Source: Scatosoma sp045655705
Lineage (GTDB): Bacteria > Bacillota > Clostridia > Christensenellales > Borkfalkiaceae
Length of the DNA stretch: 20,194 nt
Direction: 5' to 3'
Assembly: GCA_045655705.1 (NCBI GenBank)
Contig: JAZOPU010000146.1
Span: forward strand, 1 to 20,194
A model generated the notes under the pieces. The model made no database searches, was not told the origin of the DNA, and was given only the letters and a program-made list of their open reading frames with translations. The position numbers and the translations under genes are program-made. Position 1 is the first letter of the stretch; every line of letters begins with the position of its first letter. Shown here piece by piece: positions 1-6,005 of the stretch.

Positions 1-1
1 A

Positions 2-301
2 TACGAACGTTTTTCCGCAAAAGCGGCTATGCTTGCGCGCGATAAGAATATCGAAATCAAAGAACCCAACGCGTTTAAAAAAGTAATGATGTGGGGCTCG
101 ATTAAAATGAATACGCTCACCAACAATTCCCGCTCGCATATAGCGGATATGATGGTGCAAGGCACGGTAATGGGCATCACGGCTCTGCGCACGACCTTAA
201 ACGAACTCACCGAACAGGGCGACGAAGAAATCGTTGCACTTCTTAAAGAAATGATCACGACGGAAGAAAAATTCGAGAAAAAATGGAAAGAGTTTTTATA
301 A
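2..301 (+). CDS. Conserved helical protein of unknown function, 5'-truncated by window edge
   Basis: The reading frame is open from the first full codon (YERFSAKAAMLAR...) to TAA at 299-301, so the window holds only the C-terminal 99 residues. The visible part is almost all amphipathic helix, with a conserved-looking core (KKVMMWGSIKMNTL then SRSHIADMMVQGTVMGI). That core resembles small clostridial proteins of unknown function that are predicted to form ferritin-like four-helix bundles. The resemblance is from memory and was not searched. There is no signal peptide or membrane segment in the visible part and no obvious metal-binding cluster. The internal ATG at 29 is unlikely to be the start, because the frame continues upstream and no ribosome binding site precedes it. 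A strong terminator follows at once, so this is the last gene of its transcript. Confidence 0.8.
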   Translation, partial: YERFSAKAAMLARDKNIEIKEPNAFKKVMMWGSIKMNTLTNNSRSHIADMMVQGTVMGITALRTTLNELTEQGDEEIVALLKEMITTEEKFEKKWKEFL

Positions 302-303
302 TA

Positions 304-328
304 AAAAGCGCGCCCGTGGCGCGCTTTT
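304..328 (+). terminator. Intrinsic terminator
   Basis: An A-tract (304-307) and GCGCGCC (308-314) pair with GGCGCGC (318-324) and a T-tract (325-328) around a CGT loop. It begins three bases after the stop codon of the upstream gene. The A/T flanks could make it work in both directions, so it may also end the XRE gene transcript arriving from the right. Confidence 0.9.
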
Positions 329-393
329 CTTATTATTGTAGAACAATTCTTATCTATTAAGAAAGATTTTATTCATTCTGTTTTTTATTTAAT

Positions 394-708
394 TCAATCC
401 TTCTTTTGTAAAATCGCATATAACAACGACTTAATTGTTGGCTTTACATCATCAGGGAGCATACGATATAATTCCAATACTTCTTGTTCCTGGGATATAC
501 TGACTTGCGCAGACGGTTCAGTAAAAAATTCCGCCATGCTAATGCCAAAGGCACTACACAAACATTCTAAAGTGGTAATGGACGGCAACGTTTCACGACT
601 AAACATATTGGTTAGTGTCGATTGTGAAATATTCGCCTCAACGGCAAGACGATATATTGACCAATTGCGTTCCAAGCGTAATTGATTGATTTTTTTCAGT
701 ATATCCAT
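394..708 (-). CDS. XRE-family helix-turn-helix transcriptional regulator
   Basis: A 104-residue protein with a Cro/CI-type helix-turn-helix at about residues 7-62 (LRLERNWSIYRLAVEANISQSTLTNMF). The recognition helix lies around SQSTLTNMF. A short acidic-to-helical tail follows (about 65-104), of the kind used for dimerisation in small SinR-like repressors. GGGGG lies 9-13 bases upstream of the ATG at 708, a weak ribosome binding site. The gene is divergent from the zinc-ribbon/TM2 gene at 876. The intergenic space carries a 13-bp palindrome (725-737) just downstream of its own predicted promoter, plus a pair of inverted elements (742-765, 812-838). Inference: it represses itself and probably the divergent operon. 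The ligand or signal is unknown. The gene is AT-rich relative to the housekeeping genes further right. Confidence 0.88.
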   Translation of the reverse strand: MDILKKINQLRLERNWSIYRLAVEANISQSTLTNMFSRETLPSITTLECLCSAFGISMAEFFTEPSAQVSISQEQEVLELYRMLPDDVKPTIKSLLYAILQKKD

Positions 709-724
709 AATTATTTACCCCCGT

Positions 725-737
725 GATAAGTCTTATC
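725..737. promoter_or_regulatory. Palindromic operator candidate for the XRE regulator
   Basis: GATAAG-T-CTTATC is a perfect 6+1+6 inverted repeat. It would sit at about +4 to +16 of the XRE transcript predicted from the promoter at 747-775, a typical place for autorepression. Binding by the neighbouring regulator is inferred. Confidence 0.5.
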
Positions 738-746
738 GACCCCATA

Positions 747-775
747 TGTATATATGATAACACAATTTTTACCAA
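747..775 (-). promoter_or_regulatory. SigmaA-type promoter for the XRE gene
   Basis: Read on the minus strand: TTGGTA (775-770), 17-base spacer, TATACA (752-747). Each box matches 4 of 6 consensus positions. Predicted transcription start is near 740, giving a leader of about 30 bases. The -10 box lies inside one arm of the inverted pair described at 742-838. Confidence 0.5.
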
Positions 776-794
776 AAAATAATATCCAAATGGG

Positions 795-823
795 TTGACA
801 CTATGCTCCATTTGTGTTATAAT
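795..823 (+). promoter_or_regulatory. Consensus SigmaA promoter for the zinc-ribbon/TM2 operon
   Basis: TTGACA (795-800), 17-base spacer, TATAAT (818-823), a perfect match to the vegetative consensus with ideal spacing. Predicted start is near 830, giving a leader of about 45 bases. A promoter this strong next to a repressor gene suggests that expression is set mainly by repression. Confidence 0.9.
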
Positions 824-875
824 ATGATATACATATGGCAACATAATGGATTAAAAGCAAAAGGAGTAAGAAACA

Positions 876-1268
876 ATGGAAGAAAACGGTAATGTACAGC
901 AAGAAATGAAGTTTTGTTCGGAGTGCGGACAAAAGGTTTTAAAAAAGGCAATTATTTGCCCTCATTGTGGTTGTCAAATAGGCACGCCAAGAGAAGAGCG
1001 CGTGGCTCCAATTGTTATCAATAACACCAATCAAAACAGTAATACAAACAATAACATATCAACGCACGTTCCTGGAACAAAATTAAAAGACAAATGGATT
1101 TCTTTTTTCTTGTGTTTATTCCTTGGTTGGATTGGCGCACACAAGTTTTACGAAGAAAAATTCGGCGCAGGCATTTTATATGCCGTAACGTTTGGATTGT
1201 TTGGGTTTGGCTGGGTTTTTAATACGTTGGCATTGTTGGGTAAACCAAATCCGTACTACGTATATTAA
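876..1268 (+). CDS. Zinc-ribbon and TM2-domain membrane protein
   Basis: A 130-residue protein. Residues 14-33 form a treble-clef type zinc ribbon with two CxxC knuckles (CSEC and CPHC). A hydrophilic Asn/Thr/Ser-rich linker covers about 45-68. A TM2 domain follows at about 70-128, with two hydrophobic helices around the typical GWIGAHKFY segment and the GLFGFGWVFN second helix. AAGGAG (861-866) lies 9 bases before the ATG. Family knowledge: TM2 proteins with N-terminal zinc ribbons are common, small, membrane-bound and mostly uncharacterised. The downstream gene starts 15 bases after the stop and is surely co-transcribed. The divergent XRE gene and the inverted promoter elements point to conditional expression. 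No enzymatic motif is visible. Confidence 0.9.
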   Translation: MEENGNVQQEMKFCSECGQKVLKKAIICPHCGCQIGTPREERVAPIVINNTNQNSNTNNNISTHVPGTKLKDKWISFFLCLFLGWIGAHKFYEEKFGAGILYAVTFGLFGFGWVFNTLALLGKPNPYYVY

Positions 1269-1283
1269 AGGAATTATGAAATT

Positions 1284-1703
1284 ATGAAAATGGAATGGAA
1301 TAACAATGGTTTTTTCACTAATACGAACAATGAGCCATTAGAAAAAACACAAGCGGATGCAACGAGCGGATTGGCAATATTGCGAGAAAACGGAACAATA
1401 ATTTTGAGTATAATTGCATTTATATGTGCCGTAGCAAATTTGTTATTCGGGTTATTTTTAAACTTTAGCGCAGATTTTGTTACGCATTTTTTTGACAATA
1501 ACGCATGGCATTGGATAATAGTTTTAATTATTTTTTCAATTATCCTATTTTCTATAGCCGTTTTAAGTGGAATTTTCTCTATTATTTTCTATAAAAAATC
1601 GAGAAAAAATACTATAGATAGCATTGGAGTAATATTTTCCATACTCGCCTTTATCATAGCATTTTCTGGGATTATCTTAAATATTGTAGCTTTGATTGTT
1701 TAG
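1284..1703 (+). CDS. Small three-helix membrane protein of unknown function
   Basis: A 139-residue protein that I do not recognise. A polar N-terminal segment (about residues 1-37, Asn/Thr rich) is followed by three strongly hydrophobic helices at about 38-62, 76-103 and 113-139. The last helix ends at the stop codon. There are no cysteines arranged for metal binding and no signal cleavage site. AAAGGA (1267-1272) lies 11 bases before this ATG. A second ATG two codons later (1290) is possible but less well spaced. The gene follows the zinc-ribbon/TM2 gene closely and ends just before a long terminator, so the two form an operon. They may work together in the membrane, but that is inference only. 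Base composition is very AT-rich. Confidence 0.75.
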   Translation: MKMEWNNNGFFTNTNNEPLEKTQADATSGLAILRENGTIILSIIAFICAVANLLFGLFLNFSADFVTHFFDNNAWHWIIVLIIFSIILFSIAVLSGIFSIIFYKKSRKNTIDSIGVIFSILAFIIAFSGIILNIVALIV

Positions 1704-1706
1704 TAT

Positions 1707-1757
1707 AAAAAGGTATGCGCCCAAAAGCTTGTTTAGCTTTTGGGCGCATACCTTTTT
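1707..1757. terminator. Bidirectional intrinsic terminator between convergent genes
   Basis: A perfect 23-bp inverted repeat (1707-1729 with 1735-1757) around a 5-base loop. The GC-rich core GGTATGCGCCC is flanked by A5 and T5 tracts. It can end the plus-strand operon (stop at 1703) and the minus-strand small gene (stop at 1780). Confidence 0.93.
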
Positions 1758-1779
1758 CGCCGTTGCTGGTTTTTATGTA

Positions 1780-2013
1780 TTAAAATTTTCTTTGATAAAG
1801 TTCTTTTGCGATTGCGACGAAAGCGTTTCTCTTTTCAGCATAATTTTTATACGCTTCGTGCTGTTTTTCGTCTAATGCGTCTACGAGCTCGTTTTCCGCT
1901 ATCCACATTTGGCTTTGCGCTACTCTAAATTCATAGTCCATTTCTTCACGGACTTTTTCTGCCACTTTGTTGATAAACTCGGTTGCTTTTTCATCTGTAA
2001 CTTTCTTTTTCAT
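1780..2013 (-). CDS. Small charged helical protein of unknown function
   Basis: A 77-residue protein starting MKKKVTDEK. This start (2013) is chosen because AGGAG (2024-2020) sits 6 bases upstream. The frame extends 11 codons further to an upstream ATG, but that would overlap the ribosome binding site and the terminator-like hairpin of the leader. The protein is highly charged (many K, E, D) and predicted to be nearly all helix, with possible heptads from about residue 10 to 70. It has no cysteine, no membrane segment and no known motif I can name. It sits directly downstream of a structured RNA element and a hairpin plus U-tract (2038-2061, then 2037-2027), so it would be expressed only by read-through of that hairpin or from an undetected internal promoter. 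Confidence 0.7.
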   Translation of the reverse strand: MKKKVTDEKATEFINKVAEKVREEMDYEFRVAQSQMWIAENELVDALDEKQHEAYKNYAEKRNAFVAIAKELYQRKF

Positions 2014-2026
2014 AAAACTCTCCTGT

Positions 2027-2238
2027 AAATAATAAAAGTGCGCCAACCGAAATTAGCGCACAAAAACGCAAATCCCGATTGTTGTCACACAAATCTTAAA
2101 TAACCATAGGAAGCCTATCATTGTCAAGTAAGTGGAATTTGCATTTTATCAAATTCAATTCTTGACAACAATAAGCAAAAATATCCCTTTAAAAAATAAA
2201 GAGCTACCCCTGTTATTGATTATTCAATTTGTGTGACA
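2027..2238 (-). ncRNA. Candidate structured RNA (leader or independent ncRNA), family not identified
   Basis: On the minus strand the predicted transcript from the promoter at 2244-2272 begins at about 2238-2237. That is exactly the first base of a 12-bp closing stem (P1, 2238-2227 with 2094-2083). Inside P1 are three more helices. P2 is 2217-2212 with 2104-2099, continued by 2211-2207 with 2112-2108 and a 3-base bulge. P3 is a 7-bp hairpin (2203-2197 with 2191-2185, loop of five U). P4 is 16 continuous pairs including three G-U (2176-2161 with 2128-2113), topped by a 7-bp stem (2156-2150 with 2141-2135). A terminator-like hairpin follows at 2061-2038 with a U-rich tail. I could not match it to a riboswitch class. 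The overall shape (ends paired, about 210 nt) is loosely like 6S RNA. Confidence 0.6.
2038..2061 (-). terminator. Terminator or attenuator hairpin ahead of the small helical gene
   Basis: Minus-strand GTGCGC (2061-2056) pairs with GCGCAC (2043-2038). It is extended by TAA (2055-2053) with TTG (2046-2044), leaving the six-base loop TTTCGG. TTTTATTATTT (2037-2027) follows, and the ribosome binding site of the gene at 2013 begins at 2024. So the hairpin either ends an independent RNA or gates expression of that gene. Confidence 0.7.
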
Positions 2239-2243
2239 TATAT

Positions 2244-2272
2244 AGTATATCACATAATCAAATTTTTATCAA
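2244..2272 (-). promoter_or_regulatory. SigmaA promoter for the structured RNA and small gene
   Basis: Minus strand: TTGATA (2272-2267), 17-base spacer, TATACT (2249-2244); each box matches 5 of 6 consensus positions. The predicted start (about 2237) coincides with the 5' end of stem P1 of the RNA. It lies just downstream of the mntP terminator, so the RNA is a separate transcription unit. Confidence 0.75.
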
Positions 2273-2278
2273 GTAATT

Positions 2279-2315
2279 AAACGGCGGATTGAAAACAATT
2301 TTCAATCCGCCGTTT
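2279..2315 (-). terminator. Intrinsic terminator of the mntP operon
   Basis: A perfect 17-bp stem (2279-2295 with 2299-2315) around a 3-base loop, with core ACGGCGGATTGAAAA. On the minus strand it lies 13 bases after the mntP stop and runs into TTTAATT. The symmetric A/T ends could allow function in both directions. Confidence 0.9.
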
Positions 2316-2327
2316 TACTTCCTTATA

Positions 2328-2942
2328 TTATAAAAGCCCTTCGATTAAAATTTTCAGTCCGATACCTACGAGCACAACACCGCCAAACAATCCTGCTTTG
2401 TCTGAAAGCTTATCCCCGATGGCTTTGCCGATATACACCGCACCGATAGAAAGCCCTAGTGTGATTACGCCGATCATTCCCGTCGCGCCCCAAGCACCCA
2501 GCGCAAGCCCTACTTCGGACAGCGCCGCCATTTGCAACGTTACGCCCACTGCCAACGCATCAATCGACGTTGCGATCGCTTGCACGCATAATTTGGACAT
2601 AGTCAGCGCGGGCGGTTTTTCCCGCACTTCGCAAGTGGTTGCCTTTTTCTCGCGCAATTCTTTCACGCTTTCAAATATCATTTTTCCGCCCAAGAACGCC
2701 AAAAGCCCAAACGATACCCACGCTGAGATTGCTTCAAAGGTGCTCAAAAACGCGTCCGCAATCACGCCCGTGATATAATAACCCAAAAGGGGCATTAAAA
2801 ACTGGAAAAAACCAAAGAATACGCCGATCAACACCGCCTTATACGCGGACATTTTACTGTCCGTCATACCGTTCGTCATTGCCACGGCGCACGCGTCCAT
2901 TGCAAGCGCCACGCTCAAAAGCACAATTTCCCAAACCTGCAT
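2328..2942 (-). CDS. mntP: Manganese efflux pump MntP
   Basis: A 204-residue integral membrane protein with six hydrophobic helices in two homologous halves. Each half begins with the family signature: ALAMDACAVAM at about 13-22 and ATSIDALAVG at about 124-133. The aspartates D16 and D128 sit where the MntP/YebN family has its essential membrane acidic residues. A charged cytoplasmic loop (about 91-115) joins the halves. Length is slightly above the usual 185-195. AAGGAG lies 5 bases before the ATG, and the gene starts 9 bases after the end of tmk, so it is the last gene of a four-gene operon. Family role: export of Mn2+ under manganese excess. No manganese riboswitch precedes it here, because its 5' flank is tmk coding sequence. 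Confidence 0.95.
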   Translation of the reverse strand: MQVWEIVLLSVALAMDACAVAMTNGMTDSKMSAYKAVLIGVFFGFFQFLMPLLGYYITGVIADAFLSTFEAISAWVSFGLLAFLGGKMIFESVKELREKKATTCEVREKPPALTMSKLCVQAIATSIDALAVGVTLQMAALSEVGLALGAWGATGMIGVITLGLSIGAVYIGKAIGDKLSDKAGLFGGVVLVGIGLKILIEGLL

Positions 2943-2951
2943 TTTAGCTCC

Positions 2952-3575
2952 TTACAAACAATTCCTTTCTTTCAAAATCTGCAACACCTGCGCGAAAATT
3001 TCCTGCGGGGTTTGCTTTCCGTCCACCGCCACGATACGCTCGGGGTACGCCTTTTCCAACGCTTTATAGCCGTCGTACACCCGTTTATGGAACGCCATTC
3101 CCGCTTGTTCTAACCGATCGTTTTCGTCTGCGCCGTGCTTTCTTTTGAACGCGTCTTCGGGTGTCAAATCAATAAACACCGTAACGTCGGGGGGATATTT
3201 TTCAAGCGCCTTGGCATTGATGCGACCGATAAAATCCACGCCCAATCCCCGCGCGTACGCTTGATACGCAAGCGAAGAATCCACGTATCTATCGCAAACG
3301 ACGAGCTTGCCTTTTGCAAGCGCAGGCTCGACGCGATCGGCAAGGTGTTGCATACGCGCCGCCGCGTATAAAAGCGCTTCACACTCGTCCGTCATTTCCG
3401 TGTTTTTGCCGTTTAACAATATTTCGCGAATGGCTTCGGAAATTTTTCCACCGCCCGGCTCGCGCGTGAACACGTGCGCAACGCTGTTTTCCGTGAGATA
3501 TTCGCTCAACATTTTCAGTTGCGTACTTTTTCCACAGCCGTCACAGCCTTCAAACGTAATAAACTTACCGCGCAT
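2952..3575 (-). CDS. tmk: Thymidylate kinase
   Basis: A 207-residue protein, normal for the family. It phosphorylates dTMP to dTDP for DNA synthesis. The P-loop FEGCDGCGKST is at about 8-18, REPGG at 38-42 for base binding, the DRY motif with SSLAYQ at 95-105, and the LID region around 145-156. The ATG at 3575 is preferred because AAGGAAG lies 6 bases upstream and the mature family N-terminus (RGKFITFEG) follows. A TTG seven codons upstream extends the frame but has no supporting site. The start overlaps the end of the decarboxylase gene by 11 bp, implying translational coupling. A decarboxylase next to tmk recalls the yaaO-tmk order of Bacillus. Confidence 0.96.
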   Translation of the reverse strand: MRGKFITFEGCDGCGKSTQLKMLSEYLTENSVAHVFTREPGGGKISEAIREILLNGKNTEMTDECEALLYAAARMQHLADRVEPALAKGKLVVCDRYVDSSLAYQAYARGLGVDFIGRINAKALEKYPPDVTVFIDLTPEDAFKRKHGADENDRLEQAGMAFHKRVYDGYKALEKAYPERIVAVDGKQTPQEIFAQVLQILKERNCL

Positions 3576-4881
3576 TTTCTTCTTCCTTATATACAAGTAT
3601 TTTATTTTCCCAAACGCCGTAGGCGTTGTTCGCTTTTTTTATCAAATCCAGCTTTTCCCGCTCTATACGCTCGCCTTTTTGAATGAGCGGAGTGCAGGGC
3701 GGAAACAATCCGCAATCCCCCGCGCAAATTTTTCCCGCACATTCGTCTATTTTCCGCCATTCCGCCGTGGCGTTTTTATCAAAAACAAGGGGGGCAGGTA
3801 TGCGTTCAAGCTCTTTTTGCGGTGTGTAGGGGAATTGCAAAAGCAACCGCGAAAGGGCTTTTGTTAAAGCTTTCCATTCTCGCTTTTTCGTGGCAGGCGA
3901 AAGATAAAAAACAATGACGTTCCCGTCGCAAAACTCCGCGTATATACCCTTTTTTTGTAAATATTTTTCCGCCTCAAACGCGTTTTGCCCAAACAGCACG
4001 CAAAGCTTGGTGTAGTCCGCACCCAAATAAACGCGATCTTGAAATTTTTCCGCGAACGCGCGCGCGCACGCTTCCATTTTTATATTACGCAGATATTTGA
4101 CCGCGTATTCCACACTCGCCATAATCGGATAGGACGGGCTGGTGGTGCGGAAATATTGTACGCCTTGATAAAGCGCGTTTGCGCCCTCTTTGCTTTTCGC
4201 GCTCACCACCGCCCCTTGGGTGAGTGCGGGCAAGCTTTTATGCACACCGTCCACCCAAAAATCCGCGTAACTACCCGCGTATATTTCTTTTTGGAAATGC
4301 AAATGCCCGCCGTGCGCACCGTCTATCAAAAGCAATTTGTTCGTCTTTTGAATACGCCCCGCAATCGCGGACAGTTCGGCAATATTGCCGTAGTAATCGG
4401 GACAGGTCAAAAGCACCGCGTCCGCTTTTTCAAAATTTTCTCCAAGCGCGTTTTCCGTGATCGGCAGGGGAATACCCCGTTCGCTTGCATTTTCAAAGGT
4501 AAGCAAATTTAACCCCAAAACCGCGCAGGCGTTGAACACGCTTTTATGCGAATTTTGTCCTGCAAGCACGCACTTTGCACCGAGTGTTTTTGCCGCAAAC
4601 AGCATGGAAAACACGCCTGCTGTGCTACCGTCCGTCAAGATAAAGCTTTTTTCCGCGCCTAAAATGCTCGCGATATCCTTTTCTGCTTGCAATATACAGC
4701 CCTTGGGCGAAGAAAGATTATCCGAATAGGCAAGCTCGGTGATATCCCATTTGCCCGCCTTATGCCCGGGGGTGTGAAAGGAAATATGCTTTCCGCGCGC
4801 GTGCGTTTTCAGCATGCGGTAGATATGACAAGCGCGCAACACGCTTTTTTTGCCATATAACCCACGCATATTACGCCGCAT
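3565..4881 (-). CDS. Orn/Lys/Arg decarboxylase-family PLP enzyme
   Basis: A 438-residue fold-type I PLP enzyme of the YaaO/SpeA-like group, which lacks the large N-terminal wing domain of enterobacterial inducible decarboxylases. Motifs: FHTPGHKAG at 35-43, LTDGSTAG at 82-89, the cofactor aspartate in IDGAHGG at 186-192, and the Schiff-base lysine K215 in DGVHKS. A C-terminal domain has the FPPCTPLIQKGE segment, usual for this family near the end. The substrate (arginine, lysine or ornithine) cannot be read from sequence. The start overlaps the end of the upstream unknown gene by 11 bp and there is no clear ribosome binding site, so translation is probably coupled. ATG 4869 is an alternative start. 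The same overlap length occurs at its end with tmk. Confidence 0.92.
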   Translation of the reverse strand: MRRNMRGLYGKKSVLRACHIYRMLKTHARGKHISFHTPGHKAGKWDITELAYSDNLSSPKGCILQAEKDIASILGAEKSFILTDGSTAGVFSMLFAAKTLGAKCVLAGQNSHKSVFNACAVLGLNLLTFENASERGIPLPITENALGENFEKADAVLLTCPDYYGNIAELSAIAGRIQKTNKLLLIDGAHGGHLHFQKEIYAGSYADFWVDGVHKSLPALTQGAVVSAKSKEGANALYQGVQYFRTTSPSYPIMASVEYAVKYLRNIKMEACARAFAEKFQDRVYLGADYTKLCVLFGQNAFEAEKYLQKKGIYAEFCDGNVIVFYLSPATKKREWKALTKALSRLLLQFPYTPQKELERIPAPLVFDKNATAEWRKIDECAGKICAGDCGLFPPCTPLIQKGERIEREKLDLIKKANNAYGVWENKILVYKEEENAR

Positions 4882-5866
4882 CCGTACGGCAATTTTCGAT
4901 CATATAATTCAAAAACAACAGCGTTTCATACTCAAAACTCTTTTCCACGCCTTTCATTTTGAAAAACATTACGCACATATCCTGTGCCGTTTTGCGTTTT
5001 TCTTCTGACTGCGTACCGTCTTCGGCGGTCACGGTTTCCGTCGCCAAATAGTAGGTATAGTCTTTGAGCTTACTCATTGTGCTCTCGTCAGGGCAAATAT
5101 TCAAAGCGTAGTTTCCGCTAATCACCGCTTCGCCGTTCTCGTTTTTCAGCTCCACGCTTTCAAAACGCACCAAGCCCGCTTGCAAATAGTCTTGGAACGC
5201 CACGAATGCGTCGCGGTATTTTTGAATACGCGCAATTTCGTCCTTTTTACCTTGCTCGATTTGCGCGTCCTTTTTAAAACGTTTGTCTTTGTTTTCACGA
5301 ATACGATTTTCAAAGTCCGCTTTCACTTTTTCTTCGTCCAAAGCTCCGCTCACGAGATCCCCGTTATAATAGCCGTCGAGATACGCTTTCATCTCCGCAA
5401 AATAATCGTCGAAATCGTAGAAGTTGGCAGGATATCCACGCAAAACCGTTTGAATATGCGAACGCTGATATACGGTGTTTCCCGCTTCGTCCGTCGTTGC
5501 CGACGATAAGTCGGGCGTATTGGGTATGAACATAATATCCCCTTCGTCCACCGCCACGCGTGTTTCCAAAATCGTGCCTGCATATTCGCCCGAAGTCGTC
5601 ATATCGTTGACGTTCGTTTCGATAACTTCATAAGAAAATACACCGTCCGAATGTGCCTTTGTATACGTATCGTAAAACCCGTTTGAAAGCGAAGCGTTCG
5701 CATGATAATTAAATACCGTGAACTGTTGCGCAGGCGTGATACGCGTTGCCGTCATGGTGAACACGAGCACCCACACCAAAATAAGCACTGCCGCAAACCC
5801 CACGATTTTAAGCCAATCGTAGGAAAGCATACGCGCAAGCCGTTGTTTGGTTATTTTTGCATCCAT
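4871..5866 (-). CDS. Membrane-anchored extracytoplasmic protein of unknown function
   Basis: A 331-residue protein that I do not recognise. A short basic cytoplasmic tail (about 1-20) leads to one hydrophobic helix at 21-38. A large soluble domain of about 290 residues follows, rich in Tyr, Asp and Glu, presumably outside the membrane. A charged stretch at about 178-215 (KADFENRIRENKDKRFKKD...) looks helical or coiled-coil. There is no lipobox, LPXTG or catalytic motif. AAGGAG (5880-5875) lies 8 bases before the ATG. It is the first gene of an overlapping operon with the decarboxylase, tmk and mntP, an unusual partner for them. I found no convincing promoter in the 139 bases upstream, so read-through from lysS remains possible. 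Confidence 0.85.
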   Translation of the reverse strand: MDAKITKQRLARMLSYDWLKIVGFAAVLILVWVLVFTMTATRITPAQQFTVFNYHANASLSNGFYDTYTKAHSDGVFSYEVIETNVNDMTTSGEYAGTILETRVAVDEGDIMFIPNTPDLSSATTDEAGNTVYQRSHIQTVLRGYPANFYDFDDYFAEMKAYLDGYYNGDLVSGALDEEKVKADFENRIRENKDKRFKKDAQIEQGKKDEIARIQKYRDAFVAFQDYLQAGLVRFESVELKNENGEAVISGNYALNICPDESTMSKLKDYTYYLATETVTAEDGTQSEEKRKTAQDMCVMFFKMKGVEKSFEYETLLFLNYMIENCRTDAA

Positions 5867-5962
5867 CTTTTCCGCTCCTTTATATGCATTTATACATATA
5901 AATCAAAATTTTAAGTATACAGGTATTCGTTTTATTTTATACTGTTTGCATATTATGCATAA

Positions 5963-5999
5963 TTATACAAACGCGCCGAAGCCGTGAGGCAACGACGCG
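5963..5999 (-). terminator. Intrinsic terminator after lysS
   Basis: On the minus strand CGCGTCG (5999-5993) pairs with CGGCGCG (5978-5972), including one G-U, with an inner GCC/GGC pairing. TTTGTATAA follows. It begins 7 bases after the lysS stop. The stem is imperfect and the U-tract is broken, so termination may be partial. Confidence 0.65.
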
Positions 6000-6005
6000 G
6001 TTTTG

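Larger units (their letters stand above)
742..838. repeat. Inverted pair of 24-27 bp elements over the divergent promoters
   Basis: On the minus strand, 765-742 reads TTGTGTTAT C ATAT ATACATATGG. On the plus strand, 812-838 reads TTGTGTTAT A ATAT GAT ATACATATGG. The two copies differ by one base and a 3-base insertion and face each other across 46 bp. Each overlaps the -10 region of one of the two divergent promoters. This is what a shared regulator site would look like, and the adjacent XRE gene is the obvious candidate. No terminal duplication suggests a mobile element. Confidence 0.6.

Noticed and set aside
638..844. Minus-strand frame covering the divergent promoter region
   Set aside because: It overlaps the XRE gene start and both promoters, and its translation has no protein-like pattern.
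2083..2238. Miniature inverted-repeat transposable element, based on the 12-bp inverted ends
   Set aside because: The flanks show no target-site duplication, internal helices are also paired, and the ends coincide with a promoter start and a position just before a terminator, which favours an RNA gene.
2083..2238. yybP-ykoY manganese riboswitch, because mntP is adjacent and AGGGGUAGC occurs
   Set aside because: The element lies downstream of mntP and not before it, and the conserved loop sequences and helix order of that class do not line up by eye. A covariance search would settle it.
5867..6005. Promoter for the unknown membrane protein operon
   Set aside because: TATACT and TATAAA occur, but none has an acceptable -35 at 16-18 bases, so no promoter is called.
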